Source: Bacteroides reticulotermitis JCM 10512
Lineage (GTDB): Bacteria; Bacteroidota; Bacteroidia; Bacteroidales; Bacteroidaceae
Reading direction: 5' to 3'
NCBI RefSeq assembly: GCF_000517545.1
Contig: NZ_BAIV01000022.1
Location: 1-64,000 of the forward strand
DNA length: 64,000 bases
The position numbers and the translations under genes are program-made. Of this stretch, positions 8,971 through 17,531 are shown piece after piece (within the stretch, counting starts at the first letter, position 1; each line of letters starts with the position of its first letter). Under the pieces are notes generated by a model. The model was given only the letters and a program-made list of their open reading frames with translations. It was not told where the DNA came from and made no database searches.

Positions 8971-10164
8971 ATGTATAGGAAATATATTGCAATTATAGCC
9001 ATTGGTGCCCTACCCTTCTCCTACGCTTTAGGAGAAGGCAGGGAGGGTACTATCGACCGGGTGTTGCACACGATCGAATCGAACAACAAAGACCTGAAAG
9101 CCAACGCGCAACTGGTTACCTCGCAGAAGCTGGAAGCACGTACGGACAACAACCTGCCCGATCCGTCGCTTTCATATTCTCACCTCTGGGGAGCGAAGGA
9201 TAAGAATGAGACAATCGGTGAGCTGGTTGTTTCGCAGAGCTTTGACTTTCCAACGCTGTATGGCACACGCAACAAGCTGAACCGACTGAAAGCCAATACG
9301 TATGACAGCCAGGCGGATATTACACGTCAAACCATTCTGCTACAAGCCAAAGAGGTTTGTCTGGACATCATCATGCTCCGGCAGCAGAAAGATGTATTGG
9401 ACGAGCGTTTGCGCAATGCCGAAGAACTAGCCAAGATGTATGCCAAGCGCCTGCAAACGGGTGATGCCAATGTGCTGGAAACAAATAAGATCAACCTGGA
9501 GCTGCTGAATGTACGCACGGAAGCTTCGTTGAATGAAACGGCTCTGCGCAATAAATTGCAGGAACTGACGATGCTAAACGGCAATGTGCCGGTGGTATTT
9601 GAAGAGAACAGTTATCCGGCATCTCCTTTCCCGGCGGACTTGCAGATGTTGAAGGTGGAGGTGCTACCGGCCGATCGGGCCATACTGGCACTAAACAACG
9701 AAAGCGTTGCCGCTCACAAGCAAATCAGTGTGAACAAATCGCAATGGTTGCCCAAACTGGAATTGGGGTATCGACGGAATACGGAATCGGGCACTCCTTT
9801 CAACGGGGTGGTGGTAGGATTCTCTTTCCCATTGTTCGAGAACCGCAACAAGGTGAAGGTGGCACGAGCACAGGCACTCAATGTAGACCTGCAAAAGGAA
9901 AGCGCTACGCTGCAAGCTGAGCTTGAATTGACTCAGCTGTATCAGGAGGCGACCACGTTGCACAACTCAATGACGGAGTATCAGAAGACATTCCAGGCAC
10001 AACAGGATCTCAAACTGCTGAAAGAGGCACTCTCCGGAGGGCAGATCAGTATGATTGAGTACTTCGTTGAGGTTTCGGTGATCTACCAAAGCAAACAGAA
10101 TTATCTGCAACTGGAGAACCAGTATCAGAAGGCCATGGCGCAAATTTATAAAAGCAGGCTATAA
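8971..10164 (+). CDS. TolC-family outer-membrane efflux protein
   Basis: A 397-residue protein with an N-terminal signal sequence and the duplicated long-helix pattern of TolC/CusC porins (IMLRQQKDVLDERLRNAEEL near residue 130; a C-terminal ALSGGQISMIEYFVEVSVIY segment typical of the family). It would form the outer-membrane duct of the tripartite metal pump, with the adaptor and RND genes just upstream. It is shorter than E. coli TolC, as many CusC-type proteins of Bacteroidetes are. Its stop (10162-10164) overlaps the stop of the convergent methyltransferase gene by six bases, leaving no room for a terminator between them. Confidence 0.88.
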   Translation: MYRKYIAIIAIGALPFSYALGEGREGTIDRVLHTIESNNKDLKANAQLVTSQKLEARTDNNLPDPSLSYSHLWGAKDKNETIGELVVSQSFDFPTLYGTRNKLNRLKANTYDSQADITRQTILLQAKEVCLDIIMLRQQKDVLDERLRNAEELAKMYAKRLQTGDANVLETNKINLELLNVRTEASLNETALRNKLQELTMLNGNVPVVFEENSYPASPFPADLQMLKVEVLPADRAILALNNESVAAHKQISVNKSQWLPKLELGYRRNTESGTPFNGVVVGFSFPLFENRNKVKVARAQALNVDLQKESATLQAELELTQLYQEATTLHNSMTEYQKTFQAQQDLKLLKEALSGGQISMIEYFVEVSVIYQSKQNYLQLENQYQKAMAQIYKSRL

Positions 10165-11586
10165 GGTACGGACTTCCTCCGGCAGGTGACCGCTACGGAT
10201 ACGCCACTCGGGTGGGTAAAGGTTGTTAGCATGGTTGCCTATGTTCTTCACAAATCCGAGAGGGGTCTGCTTATAAGTCAACAATACAGTACCACGAGGG
10301 GCTGTCTCCGGCAAGGAGATGGCCTCTTTGTGCAAATACGCAATGGCTTGTTTATAGTCTATTTCCTCTGTCGGGAAGGCGTCCTTCTTCAATAGCCGGC
10401 TCATGGCCAACGCATGAGCAGGTACGAGCAGTTTTCCTTTGACTTCCGCTACGGTCACTCCCGCCTGAATAACTCGCAACACTTGTTTGAGCATAGCTAG
10501 CTCTTCGGCATAAGACTTCGGAAAGGCAGAGACTGTGCTGCCCTCTACAATCATTTTATAACCATCCACATCGGCGGACTCATCCAACCAGTTTCTGACA
10601 GTTGCCACGGCTTCTTTAGGCACAAGGGTAGCGCTCGGCTTTTCGTCCTTCTTATTCTTTTTACCGGAAGTCTTCACAGGTTCATAAGCAATCTCTTCGG
10701 CAGTAACGGGTTTTCGTAGAGCGGCCAGGAAAAAACCTTCTCCTTTGGTGCGATGGGGCAGGAAACGATAGACCGGCAACTCATTGTTTTCGAGTAGGTT
10801 TCCGGCTATATTCCATTCGGCCGGGATGTCGAGCGTCAGAGGTTCGGCATCGAACTCTTGCTGCATCCAGGCTACATTCTCTTCGTCTTCTTTCGTATTA
10901 TAAGTACAAGTGCTGTAAATCAGTATTCCACCGGGTTTGAGACAGGACCATATATCGGTCAGTATTCTCCGTTGCCGTTGCCAGCATATCTCTACATTCT
11001 TGGGGCTCCACTCTTCTACGGCTACGGGATCTTTGCGAAACATTCCTTCACCGGAACAGGGAACATCGGTCAGGATGACATCGAAGAAAGTACCCAACCG
11101 GGGGAAATCGGACGGGTCGTTATTGGTCACTACCACATCGGGATTGCCCCATTTGGTGAGGTTCTCCGCCAACACCTGTGAACGGTTACGGATTACTTCG
11201 TTGGCAACCAGCAAGCTGCCCTGTGGTAATACGCTTCGGGCATGGGTGGACTTACCACCGGGAGCGGCACAGAGATCAAGCATTACAACCGACTTTTCGG
11301 ATACATAACGTCTCAAGATCTGCTCCACAAACATGGATGATGCTTCTTGCACATAATAGCAACCGGCATGAAACAAGGGGTCGAATGTAAATGTGAGCCG
11401 TTTGTCCAAATAGTATCCGTCGGTAGCCCATGGAACGCGGTTGTTCCACTCTTCATGTTGTATCTTCAGTTTATTCAACCGAATACTAACAGGCGACTCC
11501 TGATCCAAAGCCTTTGCCAAACTATCATAATTCTCGTCGCCCAAAAGACCACGCGTATACTCTATAAACGATGCGGGTAGCTTCAT
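10159..11586 (-). CDS. NOL1/NOP2/Sun-family rRNA m5C methyltransferase (RsmF-like)
   Basis: Predicted S-adenosylmethionine-dependent cytosine-5 methyltransferase acting on rRNA. The Rossmann core has the SAM motif LDLCAAPGGKSTHA, and both catalytic cysteines of the family are present in TDVPCSGEGMF and IYSTCTYNTKEDEENV. A C-terminal extension of about 170 residues, ending VKNIGNHANNLYPPEWRIRSG, matches the RNA-binding tail of RsmF/YebU-type enzymes. I use the ATG at 11586 (MKLPASFIEY); the longer reading from 11670 adds 28 basic and aromatic residues that do not look conserved. Length is 475 residues. It converges on and slightly overlaps the porin gene. Confidence 0.88.
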   Translation of the reverse strand: MKLPASFIEYTRGLLGDENYDSLAKALDQESPVSIRLNKLKIQHEEWNNRVPWATDGYYLDKRLTFTFDPLFHAGCYYVQEASSMFVEQILRRYVSEKSVVMLDLCAAPGGKSTHARSVLPQGSLLVANEVIRNRSQVLAENLTKWGNPDVVVTNNDPSDFPRLGTFFDVILTDVPCSGEGMFRKDPVAVEEWSPKNVEICWQRQRRILTDIWSCLKPGGILIYSTCTYNTKEDEENVAWMQQEFDAEPLTLDIPAEWNIAGNLLENNELPVYRFLPHRTKGEGFFLAALRKPVTAEEIAYEPVKTSGKKNKKDEKPSATLVPKEAVATVRNWLDESADVDGYKMIVEGSTVSAFPKSYAEELAMLKQVLRVIQAGVTVAEVKGKLLVPAHALAMSRLLKKDAFPTEEIDYKQAIAYLHKEAISLPETAPRGTVLLTYKQTPLGFVKNIGNHANNLYPPEWRIRSGHLPEEVRTL

Positions 11587-11714
11587 ATTTGATTTATATG
11601 CAAAGAAAAAACGCTGAAATTTTCCGCAAATATCAAAATAATTTCGTCTCTTTGCAACTTTCATAGACACTAACTACGTCTAAAAGACAAAGAAATAAAA
11701 TAAATTAAAAGCAT

Positions 11715-12503
11715 ATGAAACAAATTCTATTAGCACTCGCAGTAATCTTGGCGCTTTGCTTACCGGCAAATGCCCAAAAGACCACCGTTATACAGGATTC
11801 CGTAGGGAAGGTCAAAATAACCGTATCGAAAACGAACTCAGGTAAAACAACAACTAAAAACACAGCCGTTACCGTTGTAGGAGTAGATCCAGCAGATGCG
11901 GATGCGGATATTGATGCGCTAGCCGATACGATCAATTCAGATGAGGAAGTCGATGATAGCACTTCTACAAGCAAAGGGCATGGTAAAGCAAGCTTCAGCT
12001 TTGATCTGGACAACGACGATTCTGACGGTTTCCCATTCCCCATCTGGAGTGGACAAGTTCTGATACCCATCGTGGCGATAATCGCTGTATTCGGTATGCC
12101 GGTATTCATCTTATTCGTTGTGTTCTTCTTCCGCTACAAGAACCGGAAAGCTCGCTATCGCCTTGCCGAACAGGCACTGGCTGCCGGACAACCGCTGCCT
12201 GAAGGCCTGTTCAAAGGGGAGAAGATTGTAGATTCACGCTCTAAAGGAATACAAAATACGTTCACCGGAATCGGATTATTCATCTTCCTTTGGGCCATCA
12301 CGGGTGAGTTTGGGGTAGGATGTATCGGACTGCTGGTGATGTTTATGGGAATCGGTCAATGGTTGATAGGCATGCGTAAAGATGGTGACTCGAACAATGC
12401 GCCTTTCATTCACATTGACAACGATGAAAAGACGGGTAAAAGCAAAATCAAGTTCGGAGGTATCGAAATAAACAATACTGAAAAAGAAGACGAACAAAAA
12501 TGA
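11715..12503 (+). CDS. DUF6249-like membrane protein of a sigma-factor operon
   Basis: A 262-residue protein with a cleavable signal (LAVILALCLPANA), a Thr/Asp-rich periplasmic stretch, a strong transmembrane helix (LIPIVAIIAVFGMPVFILFV), a short basic cytoplasmic linker (RYKNRKARYRLAEQALAAG) and two more hydrophobic segments (FTGIGLFIFLWAI; VGCIGLLVMFMGIGQWLIG). It resembles DUF6249 proteins, which in Bacteroides precede an ECF sigma gene. Its stop overlaps the sigma-factor ATG (ATGA at 12500-12503), so the two are translationally coupled. The biochemical role is unknown; a membrane partner of the sigma factor is an inference from context. Confidence 0.75.
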   Translation: MKQILLALAVILALCLPANAQKTTVIQDSVGKVKITVSKTNSGKTTTKNTAVTVVGVDPADADADIDALADTINSDEEVDDSTSTSKGHGKASFSFDLDNDDSDGFPFPIWSGQVLIPIVAIIAVFGMPVFILFVVFFFRYKNRKARYRLAEQALAAGQPLPEGLFKGEKIVDSRSKGIQNTFTGIGLFIFLWAITGEFGVGCIGLLVMFMGIGQWLIGMRKDGDSNNAPFIHIDNDEKTGKSKIKFGGIEINNTEKEDEQK

Positions 12504-13048
12504 GTCAGTTCAATGACATCTCGTTAGTCGCACAGGTCGTGGTGTTTCACAACACCAGGGCCTTCGACCAGTTGGTCAAGAAGTATCAATCGCCTATCCG
12601 GCGTTTCTTCTTGAACCTGACCTGTGGCGACAGCGAATTGAGCGACGATCTGGCACAAGATGCATTTATAAAAGCGTATACGAATATCAGCAGCTTTAAA
12701 AACTTATCTAGTTTCTCAACTTGGCTGTATCGTATTGCCTATAATGTATTTTATGATTATATTCGCAGCCGGAAAGAGACGGCCGATCTGGATGCCAGAG
12801 AAGTAGATGTCATCTTGCAAACCGAACAGGAAAATATCGGGCAACAAATGGATATCTATCAGTCGCTCAAAATGCTGAAAGAAACGGAACGAACTTGCCT
12901 TACCTTATTCTACATGGAGGATCTCGGTATAGATAAGATCGCAGGTATTACTGGATTACCGACAGGAACGGTGAAAAGCCACCTGGCGCGTGGGAAGGAT
13001 AAATTAGCAATATATTTAAAACAAAACGGTTATGATGGAAATAGATAA
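12500..13048 (+). CDS. ECF-type RNA polymerase sigma factor
   Basis: A 182-residue sigma-70 family protein with region 2 (AFDQLVKKYQSPIRRFFLNL and DDLAQDAFIKAYTNISSF...STWLYRIAYNVFYDYIR) and region 4 (LKMLKETERTCLTLFYMEDLGIDKIAGITGLPTGTVKSHLARG), including a DNA-contacting helix-turn-helix. There is no region 1.1 or 3, which is the extracytoplasmic-function layout. It is coupled to the upstream membrane gene by a four-base overlap and to the downstream DUF5056-like gene by a 17-base overlap, so the three are one operon. The downstream small membrane protein is the likely regulator of its activity. Confidence 0.93.
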   Translation: MSQFNDISLVAQVVVFHNTRAFDQLVKKYQSPIRRFFLNLTCGDSELSDDLAQDAFIKAYTNISSFKNLSSFSTWLYRIAYNVFYDYIRSRKETADLDAREVDVILQTEQENIGQQMDIYQSLKMLKETERTCLTLFYMEDLGIDKIAGITGLPTGTVKSHLARGKDKLAIYLKQNGYDGNR

Positions 13049-13682
13049 TGATAAACTCTTGCGAGACTTCTTTGCTGCCGAAAAGAAAGAGGTAGCAGAC
13101 AAGGGATTCACGCACCGGGTGATGCGCCAACTACCCGACCGTAAGAATAGACTGGCACAGGTCTGGTCTGTCTTTGTAATGTTGATCGCAATTGTACTCT
13201 TTGTACTCTTGGGCGGTATCGACGCAACGCTGGTGACACTGCAAGATGTGTGCGCCGATGTATTCGTGCATGTAATAGCCAATCTCGATCCGAAGTCAGC
13301 CATCATAGCTGCTGTGGTATTGTTGTTCCTGGCTACACGCAAAATATGTTCCTTAGCTAGGTGGCTACTTAAAAAGACGTTTTTAGCAATGATTATTGTT
13401 TTAATTCTCATCTGTGTTCTGATTCTGCTGGTCATAGTATGTTATGTCTACTACGGTGGACTTAATACTGTGATTTGTAGGGTCGAGAACCAGAAAGAAG
13501 AAGTTATTGTCTACGAACCTATAATCGGAGATTATAAAAAGACATCCAAGTACACCAATAAGATCTACTACGAATTATTGGAGAAGGAGAAGATTGAAAC
13601 CACTCGAGCATCGCCATCTTCTATGATAATCCCCGGCAAACAGATAAAAGCAAACTGCGTTCGGATGTTGGGTGTATCTTAA
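13032..13682 (+). CDS. DUF5056-like membrane protein, reading through into a GyrI-like gene
   Basis: Residues 1-109 match the small DUF5056-type proteins that follow ECF sigma genes in Bacteroides: a soluble head (KLLRDFFAAEKKEVADKGFTHRVMRQLP) resembling an anti-sigma N-terminus, then two hydrophobic segments, with the usual end at KICSLA. Here no stop follows; the frame runs from SLA at 13350-13358 through RWLLKK into the membrane anchor of the next gene. One extra base before the AG at 13359 would create TAG and restore the normal end, so the fusion is probably another one-base loss. It overlaps the sigma gene by 17 bases, and a role holding the sigma factor at the membrane is an inference. 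Confidence 0.7.
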   Translation: MMEIDNDKLLRDFFAAEKKEVADKGFTHRVMRQLPDRKNRLAQVWSVFVMLIAIVLFVLLGGIDATLVTLQDVCADVFVHVIANLDPKSAIIAAVVLLFLATRKICSLARWLLKKTFLAMIIVLILICVLILLVIVCYVYYGGLNTVICRVENQKEEVIVYEPIIGDYKKTSKYTNKIYYELLEKEKIETTRASPSSMIIPGKQIKANCVRMLGVS

Positions 13683-13930
13683 ACAATCCCGATCATGCTA
13701 CGCTTGCCAAACTCTCCGCCAACTACCTGGTAAAGACTCTCCCGGGCAACAGTTTCATCACGACCGAATTCCCGATAAAAGGCAGTTTGTCTTTCATCAT
13801 CGGCGTGATAAAGGCCTATCCGGCATTAACCAAGTATTGCCAAAAGGAGGGAATCAAAGAGAGTCCGATTACGGAAATCTATGACATCCCAAACAAGAAG
13901 ATTATCTATCGCAAAGAAGTAGTGAGGTAA
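13389..13930 (+). CDS. GyrI-like small-molecule-binding domain protein, frameshifted as written
   Basis: The natural start is probably the ATG at 13389: a transmembrane anchor (VLILICVLILLVIVCYVYYGG) followed by a GyrI/AraC-effector-type domain (VIVYEPIIGDYKKTSKYTNK...LEKEKIETTRG). The frame breaks at about 13608; adding one G to CGAGC restores IETTRGIAIFYDNP and continues through DKSKLRSDVGCIL and LPGNSFITTEFPIKG to IYDIPNKKIIYRKEVVR and TAA at 13928-13930. The repaired protein has 180 residues. Such anchored GyrI-like proteins are common in Bacteroides and presumed to bind small ligands in the periplasm or at the membrane; the ligand is not known. Confidence 0.75.
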
Positions 13931-14091
13931 CAAGCAACCGCTTGCTATCTTTACGATCAACTGGCCAACTCAACGGACAAACTCGACGGAAAGTGCAGGA
14001 ATAAGGGCTAAGAAGTCCTTATATACAGTCCTTTCTGTTAAAATACAATAAATATAGTTCTTACAGCCGGTAGCTCCCAACATAGATGTTA

Positions 14092-14099
14092 TATCTTTG
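14092..14099 (+). promoter_or_regulatory. -7 box for the phospholipase D-like gene
   Basis: TATCTTTG fits TAnnTTTG and lies 33 bp before the start codon. The 13931-14132 gap holds nothing else that I can recognise. Confidence 0.5.
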
Positions 14100-14132
14100 T
14101 TCATTTAATAAACTATAAAAGAGAGAAGAGTT

Positions 14133-15404
14133 TTGAAGCTACCTATATTCATTTTATGCCTTTTGTTGTCAGTATTCCGAGTTCATGCGGACATCCTCGA
14201 CAGCTTAATGACACAGCCCAGAGACTCCATTGAACTAACAAGCGATTCGCTTGTTCTCCATTTCCTTTCCGAATCAGGAATCCCTATCTCCGACAACAAT
14301 GAAGTGAAACTCCTTAAAAGCGGACGTGAGAAATTTATCGATCTGTTTGAATCCATCCGTCGTGCCAAACATCATGTGCATCTGGAATATTTCAATTTCC
14401 GGAATGACTCCATCGCCAATGCGTTGTTCGATCTGTTGGCAATTAAAGCACAGGAGGGTGTAGAGGTACGTACGATATTCGATGCCTTCGGCAATTGGTC
14501 GAACAATAAGCCACTTAAAAAGAAACATCTCAAGAAGATACGCGAGCGAGGGATTGAGATTGTTAAATTCGACCCGTTTACGTTTCCCTACATCAATCAT
14601 GCAGCGCACCGGGATCATCGGAAGATAGCCGTGATAGACGGTAAGGTGGCGTATACAGGCGGAATGAATATTGCCGACTACTACATCAACGGACTACCCA
14701 AAATCGGTACTTGGCGTGACATGCACATCCGGCTGAAAGGGGATGCCGTAGACGAACTGCAAAAGATTTTCCTCACGATCTGGAATCAGGAGACCAAACA
14801 ACATATTGGCGGAGATGTTTATTTCCCCGGCCATAAAGAACAAACCGACAGCACAAATACTGTGGTAGCTATCGTCGACCGTACGCCCAAGCGAAACAGC
14901 CGTATGCTGAGCCATGCGTATGCTATGTCGATCTACTCGGCTCAAAAGAATGTGCACATAGTGAATCCGTACTTCGTACCGACCTCCTCGATCAACAAAG
15001 CACTTCGCCGAACGATCGACCGGGGAGTGAAAGTTACGATCATGGTTTCTTCAGCCTCCGACATTCCCTTTACACCGGATGCCGCGCTCTACAAACTGCA
15101 TAAACTGATGAAACGGGGTGCTACGGTTTATATGTATAACGGCGGATTCCATCACTCCAAGATCATGATGGTGGACGATCTGTTCTGCACAGTAGGCACG
15201 GCTAACCTGAACAGCCGAAGCCTGCGTTACGATTATGAAACAAACGCGTTTATATTCGACCAACGGACTACTGCCGAGCTAAATAAGATGTTCTACACGG
15301 ACATTGAACACTGCACGCAAATGACTCCGGAGTTCTGGAAGAAGCGTTCACCTTGGAAGAAATTCGCGGGGTGGTTTGCCAATTTATTCACACCGTTCTT
15401 ATAA
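14133..15404 (+). CDS. Phospholipase D-like protein (cardiolipin-synthase-type)
   Basis: A 423-residue protein of the phospholipase D superfamily with both HKD motifs: HRDHRKIAVIDG near residue 160 and HHSKIMMVDD near residue 345, followed by NLNSRS in the style of bacterial cardiolipin synthases. These join phosphatidyl groups to make cardiolipin. Instead of the two N-terminal transmembrane helices of Cls, it has a single signal-like segment (PIFILCLLLSVFRVHA), so it probably acts in the periplasm. The start is a TTG at 14133; it opens directly into the signal sequence and no ATG is suitably placed, so either TTG is used or an A was lost. Substrate is not certain. Confidence 0.82.
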   Translation: MKLPIFILCLLLSVFRVHADILDSLMTQPRDSIELTSDSLVLHFLSESGIPISDNNEVKLLKSGREKFIDLFESIRRAKHHVHLEYFNFRNDSIANALFDLLAIKAQEGVEVRTIFDAFGNWSNNKPLKKKHLKKIRERGIEIVKFDPFTFPYINHAAHRDHRKIAVIDGKVAYTGGMNIADYYINGLPKIGTWRDMHIRLKGDAVDELQKIFLTIWNQETKQHIGGDVYFPGHKEQTDSTNTVVAIVDRTPKRNSRMLSHAYAMSIYSAQKNVHIVNPYFVPTSSINKALRRTIDRGVKVTIMVSSASDIPFTPDAALYKLHKLMKRGATVYMYNGGFHHSKIMMVDDLFCTVGTANLNSRSLRYDYETNAFIFDQRTTAELNKMFYTDIEHCTQMTPEFWKKRSPWKKFAGWFANLFTPFL

Positions 15405-15444
15405 ATCGCCGGGGATTCCATATCCTGATCAGAGTTTTTTTGAC

Positions 15445-15452
15445 TATCTTTG
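15445..15452 (+). promoter_or_regulatory. -7 box for thyA
   Basis: TATCTTTG fits TAnnTTTG, 32 bp before the thyA ATG. Confidence 0.5.
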
Positions 15453-15484
15453 CGAGCAATCTTAACATGATATTTCCGTAGACA

Positions 15485-16279
15485 ATGAAACAATATTTAG
15501 ATTTACTCAACCGGGTACTGAGTGAGGGTACAGAAAAGAGTGACCGTACAGGAACAGGTACAGTCAGCATATTCGGTCATCAGATGCGTTTTAATTTAGA
15601 GGACGGTTTCCCTTGTCTAACGACCAAGAAGTTGCATCTGAAGTCGATCATCTACGAACTCTTATGGTTCCTTCAGGGAGACACCAACGCGAAATACCTG
15701 CAAGAGCACGGAGTGCGTATCTGGAACGAATGGGCGGACGAGAATGGCGACTTAGGCCATATCTATGGCTATCAATGGCGCTCATGGCCACGCTATGACG
15801 GTGGCTTCATCGACCAGATCAGCGAAGCGGTGGAAACAATCAAAAACAACCCGGACTCACGTCGGATTATAGTCAGTGCCTGGAATGTTGCGGACTTGGA
15901 TCAGATGAATCTTCCTCCGTGCCACGCTTTCTTTCAGTTCTATGTGGCTGACGGACGGTTGAGCCTTCAACTTTATCAGCGCAGTGCCGATATTTTCCTC
16001 GGAGTGCCATTTAACATCGCTTCTTATGCTTTGCTATTACAAATGATGGCTCAGGTAACCGGATTGAAAGCCGGTGATTTCGTACATACACTGGGAGATG
16101 CTCATATCTACCTCAATCATATGGAACAGGTGAAACTTCAGCTCGCTCGTGAACCTCGTCCGTTACCGCAAATGAAAATAAATCCGGATGTGAAAAGCAT
16201 CTTTGACTTTAAGTTTGAGGACTTCGAATTAGTCAATTATGATCCGCATCCTCATATTGCCGGGGCAGTAGCTATATAA
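15485..16279 (+). CDS. thyA: Thymidylate synthase
   Basis: Makes dTMP from dUMP using methylenetetrahydrofolate as both methyl donor and reductant. The protein is 264 residues, the same length as E. coli ThyA, and shows the folate/dUMP motifs SDRTGTGT and HLKSIIYELLWFLQGDTN, the catalytic Cys in LPPCHAFFQFYV (position 146), and LYQRSADIFLGVPFNIASYA. The frame is intact and starts at ATG 15485. The dihydrofolate reductase gene, which regenerates the oxidised folate product, follows 114 bp downstream on the same strand, so the two steps of the thymidylate cycle are encoded together. Confidence 0.98.
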   Translation: MKQYLDLLNRVLSEGTEKSDRTGTGTVSIFGHQMRFNLEDGFPCLTTKKLHLKSIIYELLWFLQGDTNAKYLQEHGVRIWNEWADENGDLGHIYGYQWRSWPRYDGGFIDQISEAVETIKNNPDSRRIIVSAWNVADLDQMNLPPCHAFFQFYVADGRLSLQLYQRSADIFLGVPFNIASYALLLQMMAQVTGLKAGDFVHTLGDAHIYLNHMEQVKLQLAREPRPLPQMKINPDVKSIFDFKFEDFELVNYDPHPHIAGAVAI

Positions 16280-16308
16280 GCCTCAACCGGCCTTATTCAA
16301 AAGAAGAA

Positions 16309-16340
16309 GGAGGATCGTAAGGTATTAACCCGCATCCTCC
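16309..16340 (+). terminator. Hairpin between thyA and folA (possible attenuator)
   Basis: GGAGGAT (16309-16315) pairs with ATCCTCC (16334-16340) around an 18-base loop. There is no long T-run after it, so it may reduce read-through or protect the thyA transcript end rather than terminate fully. Confidence 0.35.
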
Positions 16341-16393
16341 GCATTTCATTTATTGAGTTTACCCCAAGTACTAACAACCCCAAAGTGACTAAT

Positions 16394-16882
16394 ATGATAT
16401 CTATTATTGCTGCTGTAGACCGCCGTATGGGAATTGGCTTTCAAAACAAACTTCTCTTCTGGTTGCCTAACGATCTGAAACGCTTCAAAGCGTTGACGAC
16501 AGGCAACACCATCATCATGGGGCGTAAGACTTTCGAATCGCTTCCCAAAGGGGCTTTACCCAACCGAAGAAATGTGGTACTCTCTTCCAATCCGGCAATC
16601 GAATGTCCCGGTGCTGAAGTGTTCTCATCACTGGAAGCCGCTTTGCAGAGCTGTGCGGAGAACGAACATGTTTACATCATCGGTGGAGCCAGTATATATC
16701 GGCAGGCATTACCTTTAGCCGACGAACTCTGCCTGACAGAGATTGACGACACAGCTGCCGAAGTGGATGTATTCTTTCCGGCGGTAGACCCAACGATCTG
16801 GCATGAAAAAAGCAGAGAAGCCCATCCTACGGATGAGAAACATCTCTGCTCCTATGCATTTGTCGACTATGTGCGCCGATAA
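16394..16882 (+). CDS. folA: Dihydrofolate reductase
   Basis: Reduces dihydrofolate to tetrahydrofolate with NADPH; the target of trimethoprim. The 162-residue protein has the N-terminal MISIIAAVDRRMGIGFQNKLLFWLPNDLKRFK folate and nicotinamide region (in two parts), the TTGNTIIMGRKTFESLP cofactor-binding segment and HVYIIGGASIYRQALP near residue 100. I use the ATG at 16394; an in-frame GTG at 16385 would add three residues. It lies downstream of thyA on the same strand, the usual partner. Confidence 0.96.
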   Translation: MISIIAAVDRRMGIGFQNKLLFWLPNDLKRFKALTTGNTIIMGRKTFESLPKGALPNRRNVVLSSNPAIECPGAEVFSSLEAALQSCAENEHVYIIGGASIYRQALPLADELCLTEIDDTAAEVDVFFPAVDPTIWHEKSREAHPTDEKHLCSYAFVDYVRR

Positions 16883-16902
16883 ATAAGCAAACAAACAAGG
16901 AA

Positions 16903-17379
16903 TTATCCCTCGTCTAAATCCACCATAATTGGCATTTGCCGTTTGATAGCTTCGTGGAAAGAGATCAATGTCTCTGTACGCGCTAAGCCCAAAGGCTGTA
17001 GCTTCCCATGAATAATGCTAAGCAAATGGTGGTTGTTCTTCGCATAAATCTTGATAAACATATCATACTTCCCGGTAGTAAAATGACACTCCACTACTTC
17101 CGGAATAGCTTTCAATGCTTTCGTTACGGAATCAAATGATTCCGGATCTTTTAAATATATACCGATATATGCACAAGTCTCGTATCCTATTTTCTCAGGA
17201 TCAATAACATATTCCGATCCCTTTAAAATTCCCAAGTTGGTCAATTTCTGAATACGTTGGTGAATAGCCGCGCCCGACACGTTACATGACCGTGCCACTT
17301 CCAGAAAAGGAATACGCGCATTATCTGCTATTAATCTCAGAATTTGCTCATCTAAGGCATCTAATTGATGATGTCCCAT
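16903..17379 (-). CDS. Lrp/AsnC-family transcriptional regulator
   Basis: A 158-residue regulator with an N-terminal winged helix-turn-helix (LDALDEQILRLIADNARIPF...ARSCNVSGAAIHQRIQKL) and a C-terminal RAM/AsnC ligand-binding domain (YIGIYLKDPESF...VECHFTTGKYDMFIKIYAKN). Family members assemble as octamers and respond to amino acids; the ligand here cannot be inferred. The promoter box on the minus strand (17417-17424) lies only about 75 bp from the divergent M64 peptidase box, so it could regulate itself or that gene, but no operator is evident. Confidence 0.92.
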   Translation of the reverse strand: MGHHQLDALDEQILRLIADNARIPFLEVARSCNVSGAAIHQRIQKLTNLGILKGSEYVIDPEKIGYETCAYIGIYLKDPESFDSVTKALKAIPEVVECHFTTGKYDMFIKIYAKNNHHLLSIIHGKLQPLGLARTETLISFHEAIKRQMPIMVDLDEG

Positions 17380-17416
17380 TTGTAATCAAATTGTTTTAAT
17401 CAATGAATGTTTTATG

Positions 17417-17424
17417 CAAAGTTA
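17417..17424 (-). promoter_or_regulatory. -7 box for the Lrp/AsnC gene
   Basis: On the minus strand this reads TAACTTTG, a full TAnnTTTG match, 38 bp before the ATG at 17379. Confidence 0.55.
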
Positions 17425-17497
17425 GCTATTTTCCAAGAACAAATACTATGAATTATTACTTTTATTTGCAAAAAGCGGAGTTTTCACCAATTGTTTG

Positions 17498-17505
17498 TAC
17501 CTTTG
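17498..17505 (+). promoter_or_regulatory. -7 box for the M64 peptidase gene
   Basis: TACCTTTG matches TAnnTTTG and lies 26 bp before the ATG at 17532, which supports that start over the longer upstream frame beginning at 17403. Confidence 0.55.
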
Positions 17506-17531
17506 CCGACAAACATAAATATACAATATAT

